Source: Polyangium sp. 6x1 (GTDB taxonomy: Bacteria; Myxococcota_A; Polyangia; Polyangiales; Polyangiaceae). Taken from it: 40,105 nt of DNA. The notes beneath the pieces were generated by a model. The model was not told the origin of the DNA. It was given only the letters and a program-made list of their open reading frames with translations, and made no database searches. The translations under genes were made by a program, and so were the position numbers. Positions 36,307 through 40,105 of the stretch are shown here, in pieces. Where the stretch lies: NCBI RefSeq assembly GCF_029946515.1, contig NZ_JARZHH010000089.1, forward strand, positions 1-40,105, in the 5' to 3' direction. The number at the start of each line of letters is the position of its first letter. Positions within the stretch are counted from its first letter, which is position 1.

Positions 36307-37413
36307 ATGCGCACCCTCTGCAATTCCGCGGCCCTTCGCCTCGGCCAGGCCGTTCTCTCGCTCGGGATCCTGCTGGGAGGCCGCGAGGCGCTCGCCAATA
36401 CATTGACGCAGAACAGCTCGTGGACGATCGACCGGGCAGGTACGACGTCGAAATACCGTGTCGTCGCCTACGGCGACTCCATTTTCGCGGGCTACAACGG
36501 CAGCCTGTCGAACGTCGACAAGCGCGCCGCCACCTGGGTCCAGGGTGAATATCTCTCGAATAGCTGGAACAGCGACATCGAGGTCATCAGGCGCACGAAG
36601 TCGGGCGCGAAGGCGGACGACATCTACAACAACAAGATCGTCTCCGAGAAATCGTACATGCAGGCGTCGACCACGCGCGTCGTCACGTTCGAGATGTGCG
36701 GCAACGACTTCCTGCAGGCGCGCGACAGCTTCGCGGACCAGAGCGGCACGTGTAGCTACGGCGTCCTCGACACGGCGCTCGCGAACTGTACGAAGTACCA
36801 GGAGCTCGCGATGCAGTTCATCAACGCGAACACGAACGCCGCGACCAAGAAGAAGATGATCATGAACCTCTACTATCCGGGCTACGACGCCGACAATGGC
36901 ATGTCGAGCTGCACGGATGCGTCGACGGGGCAGAAGGTCAACAAACAAACCGCCATGTTCCCGCGCCTGGCGCGCAGCAATTACCGCGCATGCAAGTTCG
37001 CAGCGCAATACGGGTTCGACTGCGTCGACGCGTTCGCGGAGTACATGGGCGCCGACTACGATTCCAACGGCGACGGGAAGATCGACACGGACGGGCTCCG
37101 CTACATCCCGGGCGAAACCGAGGATGCTTACGTGACGCGTATCACGAGCACACTGCGCGGCACGATCCGTGACGCGAACAGCCATTTCGAGAGCGCCGGC
37201 ACGAGCTTCGACTACATCCTCTCCGACGACACGCACCCCTCGTACTCGGGCGCCACCATTTACGTGGGCCTGTTCGGCGGCACGGGCTCGGGCTCGGGCG
37301 CGCCGGAGTATTCGGGCGCGCAGATCGTGGGCGGCAAGAACCCGATCTGGAACCGGTACGGCCACGAGCGCGCCGGCTGGGCGCATTCGCTCTTCAACCC
37401 GCTTCTGCCCTGA
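36307..37413 (+). CDS. Secreted SGNH/GDSL-type hydrolase with an EF-hand-like loop
   Basis: A 368-residue exported esterase-type protein. The signal peptide ends near GGREALAN. Block I is AYGDSIFAGYNG (Ser58), block III MCGNDF (Gly131, Asn132), and block V SDDTHPSYSG (Asp307, His309), which together give a full SGNH active site. Between blocks III and V there is DSNGDGKIDTDG (about 251-262), which fits the calcium-binding loop of EF-hands and dockerins. Six or more cysteines suggest disulfides. The substrate could be a lipid or acetylated polysaccharide. GGAGAGGA lies about 7 bases before the ATG. It is first of three close genes on this strand (gap to the next is 7 bases). Confidence 0.88.
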   Translation: MRTLCNSAALRLGQAVLSLGILLGGREALANTLTQNSSWTIDRAGTTSKYRVVAYGDSIFAGYNGSLSNVDKRAATWVQGEYLSNSWNSDIEVIRRTKSGAKADDIYNNKIVSEKSYMQASTTRVVTFEMCGNDFLQARDSFADQSGTCSYGVLDTALANCTKYQELAMQFINANTNAATKKKMIMNLYYPGYDADNGMSSCTDASTGQKVNKQTAMFPRLARSNYRACKFAAQYGFDCVDAFAEYMGADYDSNGDGKIDTDGLRYIPGETEDAYVTRITSTLRGTIRDANSHFESAGTSFDYILSDDTHPSYSGATIYVGLFGGTGSGSGAPEYSGAQIVGGKNPIWNRYGHERAGWAHSLFNPLLP

Positions 37414-37420
37414 TCGAGCC

Positions 37421-38221
37421 ATGACGAAGAGACGCCCTGCCGAGCGCTCGCGTGGAGCCGTCCGCCGGTCCGTCGACCGGGACGGCGTCGTTCATGTCGA
37501 GCTTCGGCGGGGCGGTCTTCCCATGGGGCCAATCGCCCTCGGCCTCGTCGCGGCGGGGATCCTCGCGTTCCTGTCGTGGCAATGGCGAGCGGAGGCGCCC
37601 GCGGAGGTGGCCTCGGGCGCGACGGCGAAACCCGGACAAACCATGGAGGCCCGCGCGCCCGCGCGGCCGAAAGGCGCGCCGACGCTCCGCTTGGCCGCGC
37701 GATCCGCGCCCGCCGTGGAGATCGCGCCGCATGCCCGCGCGATCGGAGCCGAGGAACCGGATCCGGACGGCGAGGATTTCCCGGACGAACCCTCCCCGTC
37801 CGAGGAGGCCGCGGAGGACGGCGCAGGTTCTGCCGCGGGCGCGGCGAAAAGCAAGACGGGCATTCACGCGTTCCCCGCGCCCGGGACGAAGCGAATCAAG
37901 CAGGGCCTCGTCGTCCCCGACGATTTTCCGCTGCCGCCCGGGTACGTGCGGCATTACCAGGCGACCGACAAGGGCCGGATGCTCGAACCCATTCTGCTCT
38001 ACCACCCCGATTACGAGCTCGTCGACGAGAACGGCAAGGTGATCCCGATTCCGCCCGACCGTGTCGTTCCGCCGGACATGGCCCCGGAAGGTTTGCCCCT
38101 CGCCACGCTCGACGTGCCGACGGACGCGTACGCGGACCGCGACGAACGTGGCCCGGCCTCGAATGCAGATCCCGGACAAACTGGCGTCGAGGAAGAAAAA
38201 GCGGAGGACGAGGAGCCATGA
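37421..38221 (+). CDS. Single-pass membrane protein with conserved periplasmic domain, unknown function
   Basis: A 266-residue protein: basic cytosolic tail (about 1-34), one helix (GPIALGLVAAGILAFLSW, about 36-53), an acidic Pro/Ala/Glu-rich linker, and from about residue 150 a compact domain with VVPDDFPLPPGYVRHYQATD, ILLYHPDYELVDENGKVIPI and PDRVVPPDMAPEGLP. That segment reads like a conserved domain shared by myxobacterial proteins of unknown role. The frame is open further upstream inside the SGNH gene; the ATG at 37421, 7 bases after that gene's stop, gives the only sensible topology. Its stop overlaps the ATG of the Lnt-like gene, which indicates coupled translation. Confidence 0.75.
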   Translation: MTKRRPAERSRGAVRRSVDRDGVVHVELRRGGLPMGPIALGLVAAGILAFLSWQWRAEAPAEVASGATAKPGQTMEARAPARPKGAPTLRLAARSAPAVEIAPHARAIGAEEPDPDGEDFPDEPSPSEEAAEDGAGSAAGAAKSKTGIHAFPAPGTKRIKQGLVVPDDFPLPPGYVRHYQATDKGRMLEPILLYHPDYELVDENGKVIPIPPDRVVPPDMAPEGLPLATLDVPTDAYADRDERGPASNADPGQTGVEEEKAEDEEP

Positions 38222-39891
38222 GCGCGCGTCCGCTTCCGAAGCGCCTGCGCCGGTTCTGGACCTCGAAGCGCCTCCGGGATCGGCTCCTCGTCCTCGGGCT
38301 CGGCGCGCTTGTCTCGGCGTATCTGTTCGGCGTTTGCAGCCGCACGGCGGGCTCGTCGTACCTCGCGTGTTTCGTCGCGTTCGTGCCCTGGCTGCTCACG
38401 CTCGAACGCGCCGAGCGTCTCCGCGACGCGCTCTTCGCCGGCCTCGCGATGAGCGTGTTTTTCGTGGCGCTCGTGTTTCCCTGGTTCCCCGAGACCGCGG
38501 CCTCGTATGCGGGGACCTCGCCGAGCCTCGTCTGGCCCCTCTTCTTGCTCCTCGCGCCCGTCCTCGAACCCCAATTCGTGGTGTTTGCCCTCGTGCGCCT
38601 CGCTGTGCGGCGCGTCGAGAGGCCCCACCCCGCGCTCCGGGCCGCCATTGCGGCCGCGGCTGCGTACGTCGGGGTCGAGCTCGTCTTTCCAAAACTCTTT
38701 TTCGATACCCTCGGGCTCGGCCTCCACCCGGCTGTGTCGCTCCGCCAGGGGGCCGAGATCATGGGCGCGCACGGGCTCACGTTCCTCCTGGTCCTCGTGA
38801 ACGAGGGCCTCGCGCATTCGCTCGTGCGCCTCGCGCGTGCGCCCAAGGCGCGCGGATTCGCCCATCCCGCCGTGCCGGCGGCGCTCGCGATCCTCGTCGT
38901 CCTCGCCGGCGCCGGGGTTGGCCGTGCCCGCCGCGCGGCGCTCGCCGAGGCGAACACGCGGCCCGCGATCTCGGTCGGGGTTGTCCAGGCGAACATCACG
39001 AGCTACGACAAGCTCCGCGCCGAGAAGGGGGCCTTCGAGACAGTCCGCACGATCCTCGATACGCACTTCGGGCTCTCCGACGCGATTGCCAATCAGAAAA
39101 AGCTCGACCTGCTCGTCTGGCCCGAGACCGTCTATCCGACGACGTTCGGCGCGCCGAAGAGCGAGGCGGGCGCGGCCTTCGACGAGGAGATCGGCGCGTA
39201 CGTGGCGAAGACGGGCGTGCCGCTGATCTTCGGATCCTACGAGGGGGAAGGGGACGACGAGTACAACGCGGCGTTTTTCTTGACGAACGACGCGCATGGC
39301 AAGGTGGCGCGCGCTTCCTACCGCAAGCGCATGCTCTTCCCGTTCACCGAGTGGGTCCCGCCGGTGCTCGATTCGCCCTCGCTGCGCAGCGCAATGCCCT
39401 GGGCGGGGCACTGGAAGCGGGGGCCCGGCCCGGAGGTCGTGCGGGTAGGTTCGTCCGGGCACGAAGCGATCTCCGCATTGCCGCTCATCTGTTACGACGT
39501 CCTCTTTCCCGGCTTCGTCGCCGAGGCCGCAGCGAAAGGCGCGGACCTCATCGTCACGCTGTCGAACGACTCATGGTTTCCGGACGGGCGCGCCCCGCGG
39601 CTGCACCTCGTCTCCGCGGCGTTCCGCAGCATCGAGACCCGCCTGCCGCAGGTGCGCGCGACGAACTCCGGCATCTCGGCCGTCATCTCGCCCGACGGGG
39701 AAATCCTCGCGCGGACGCGCTTCGACGAGGAGGCGTCGCTCTCGGCCGACGTCCCGCGCGGCGGCCGTATCGTGACGCCGATGATCGCATTCGGGCACCT
39801 GCGCGCGCCCGCGCTGCTCACGATGGCCGCGTTTCTCCTCGGGCACGCTTGGTGGTTCCGGGCAGCGGCGCGTCGGCGTCGAGCTTCCTGA
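38218..39891 (+). CDS. Apolipoprotein N-acyltransferase-like protein (Lnt family)
   Basis: Lnt adds the third acyl chain to the N-terminal Cys of lipoproteins at the periplasmic face. The 557-residue protein has about six N-terminal helices, a nitrilase-like domain (about 250-520) and one last helix. The catalytic Glu303 (VWPETVYP), Lys370 (YRKRMLFPFTEW, also Glu378) and Cys425 (LICYDVLFP) are all present. The residue two after the Cys is Asp427, where E. coli Lnt has the essential Glu389. The gene overlaps its upstream neighbour by ATGA in a three-gene operon with an SGNH hydrolase, which is not the usual lnt setting, so it could be a paralogue. Confidence 0.85.
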   Translation: MSARPLPKRLRRFWTSKRLRDRLLVLGLGALVSAYLFGVCSRTAGSSYLACFVAFVPWLLTLERAERLRDALFAGLAMSVFFVALVFPWFPETAASYAGTSPSLVWPLFLLLAPVLEPQFVVFALVRLAVRRVERPHPALRAAIAAAAAYVGVELVFPKLFFDTLGLGLHPAVSLRQGAEIMGAHGLTFLLVLVNEGLAHSLVRLARAPKARGFAHPAVPAALAILVVLAGAGVGRARRAALAEANTRPAISVGVVQANITSYDKLRAEKGAFETVRTILDTHFGLSDAIANQKKLDLLVWPETVYPTTFGAPKSEAGAAFDEEIGAYVAKTGVPLIFGSYEGEGDDEYNAAFFLTNDAHGKVARASYRKRMLFPFTEWVPPVLDSPSLRSAMPWAGHWKRGPGPEVVRVGSSGHEAISALPLICYDVLFPGFVAEAAAKGADLIVTLSNDSWFPDGRAPRLHLVSAAFRSIETRLPQVRATNSGISAVISPDGEILARTRFDEEASLSADVPRGGRIVTPMIAFGHLRAPALLTMAAFLLGHAWWFRAAARRRRAS

Positions 39892-39918
39892 GCGGCGGTC
39901 TCGTCGGGGGGCGCCGCG

Positions 39919-40024
39919 CTGGGGCGTCGCCCCAGGCCCCACCAGGGGTTGTCCACCCCTGGACCCGGACCAGCGCAAGCGCTGGACCCGGGGTCGATGA
40001 ACTGCGCGATGCGCAGTTCATCGA
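39919..40024. repeat. Four consecutive perfect palindromes
   Basis: Downstream of the Lnt-like gene come CTGGGGCG-T-CGCCCCAG (39919-39935), CCAGGGGT-N5-ACCCCTGG (39942-39962), CCAGCGC-AA-GCGCTGG (39970-39985) and a 14-base pair of arms TCGATGAACTGCGC and GCGCAGTTCATCGA around GAT (39994-40024). The first three resemble the GC-rich intergenic palindromes common in high-GC bacteria. They could also end transcription, though no T run follows. Confidence 0.85.
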
Positions 40025-40105
40025 ACAGGCCGGATCAAGACCACGGGCGACCCTGCCAGCCACGACGGTTCGACCGGCAACGCCCGTCGATGCGTGAGAC
40101 GACCG
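40025..40105. other. Right-edge sequence, nothing recognised
   Basis: The last 81 bases contain no coding frame I can support on either strand and no clear motif. They may belong to the same intergenic repeat block or to the far side of a gene beyond the window. Confidence 0.4.

Overview
The window is high-GC DNA that looks like a predatory or soil myxobacterium (Myxococcota, probably Polyangiales). The reasons are the MopE-type Cys/Asp repeat proteins, a lipoprotein beginning CGARTEL after its lipobox, an FHA protein with an AgmX/PglI C-terminal domain, a ferritin-like domain of the kind common in this phylum, and dense palindromic repeats. The assignment is inferred from gene content, not from a marker gene. 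Apart from the left-edge gene, all genes are complete. There is no phage, insertion sequence or CRISPR array.

Layout. 1-2642: a secreted repeat protein with 13 MopE motifs, cut by the left edge. 2718-6312: ettA, a polysaccharide flippase and tRNA-Asn. 6392-9523: an eroded open frame, then a short-chain dehydrogenase, an HSL-type esterase and a convergent AraC/cupin regulator. 9660-13077: a tight operon of ArsR regulator, SRPBCC protein, two-helix membrane protein and a UvrA-like ABC protein lacking the UvrB-binding domain. 13157-14563: two lipoproteins. 14740-16108: a thioredoxin-reductase-like flavoprotein with an optional export signal, and a broken methyltransferase. 16125-18923: TetR plus MpaB-type oxygenase, divergent from a PPOX flavoprotein. 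18940-23714: GFA enzyme, MFS exporter, VOC protein, and a LysR-DoxX-GST divergon, a stretch rich in detoxification families. 23720-29131: FHA-AgmX envelope protein, SDR, seven-bladed kelch protein and DUF6891 protein. 29170-33882: pntA-pntB transhydrogenase with a HisN-like phosphatase, divergent from a spermidine-synthase-like protein. 34076-39891: an export-signal/beta-barrel/ferritin-like fusion, a DUF4230 protein, and an operon of SGNH hydrolase, anchored protein and Lnt-like acyltransferase. The right end carries four consecutive perfect palindromes.

Cross-cutting signal. Many genes have a TAnnnT-like -10 hexamer ending only 6-7 bases before the start codon and no Shine-Dalgarno, so their mRNAs are probably leaderless. 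This moves several start codons. Two regulators (ArsR at 9696, TetR at 17758) have operator-like palindromes inside the promoter spacer, which suggests autorepression. Other notable items are a 39-base palindrome inserted in frame in the phosphatase gene, a hairpin covering the ribosome binding site of the ferritin fusion, and possible dual starts giving exported and cytosolic forms of the flavoprotein. All statements rest on reading the sequence; no searches were run.
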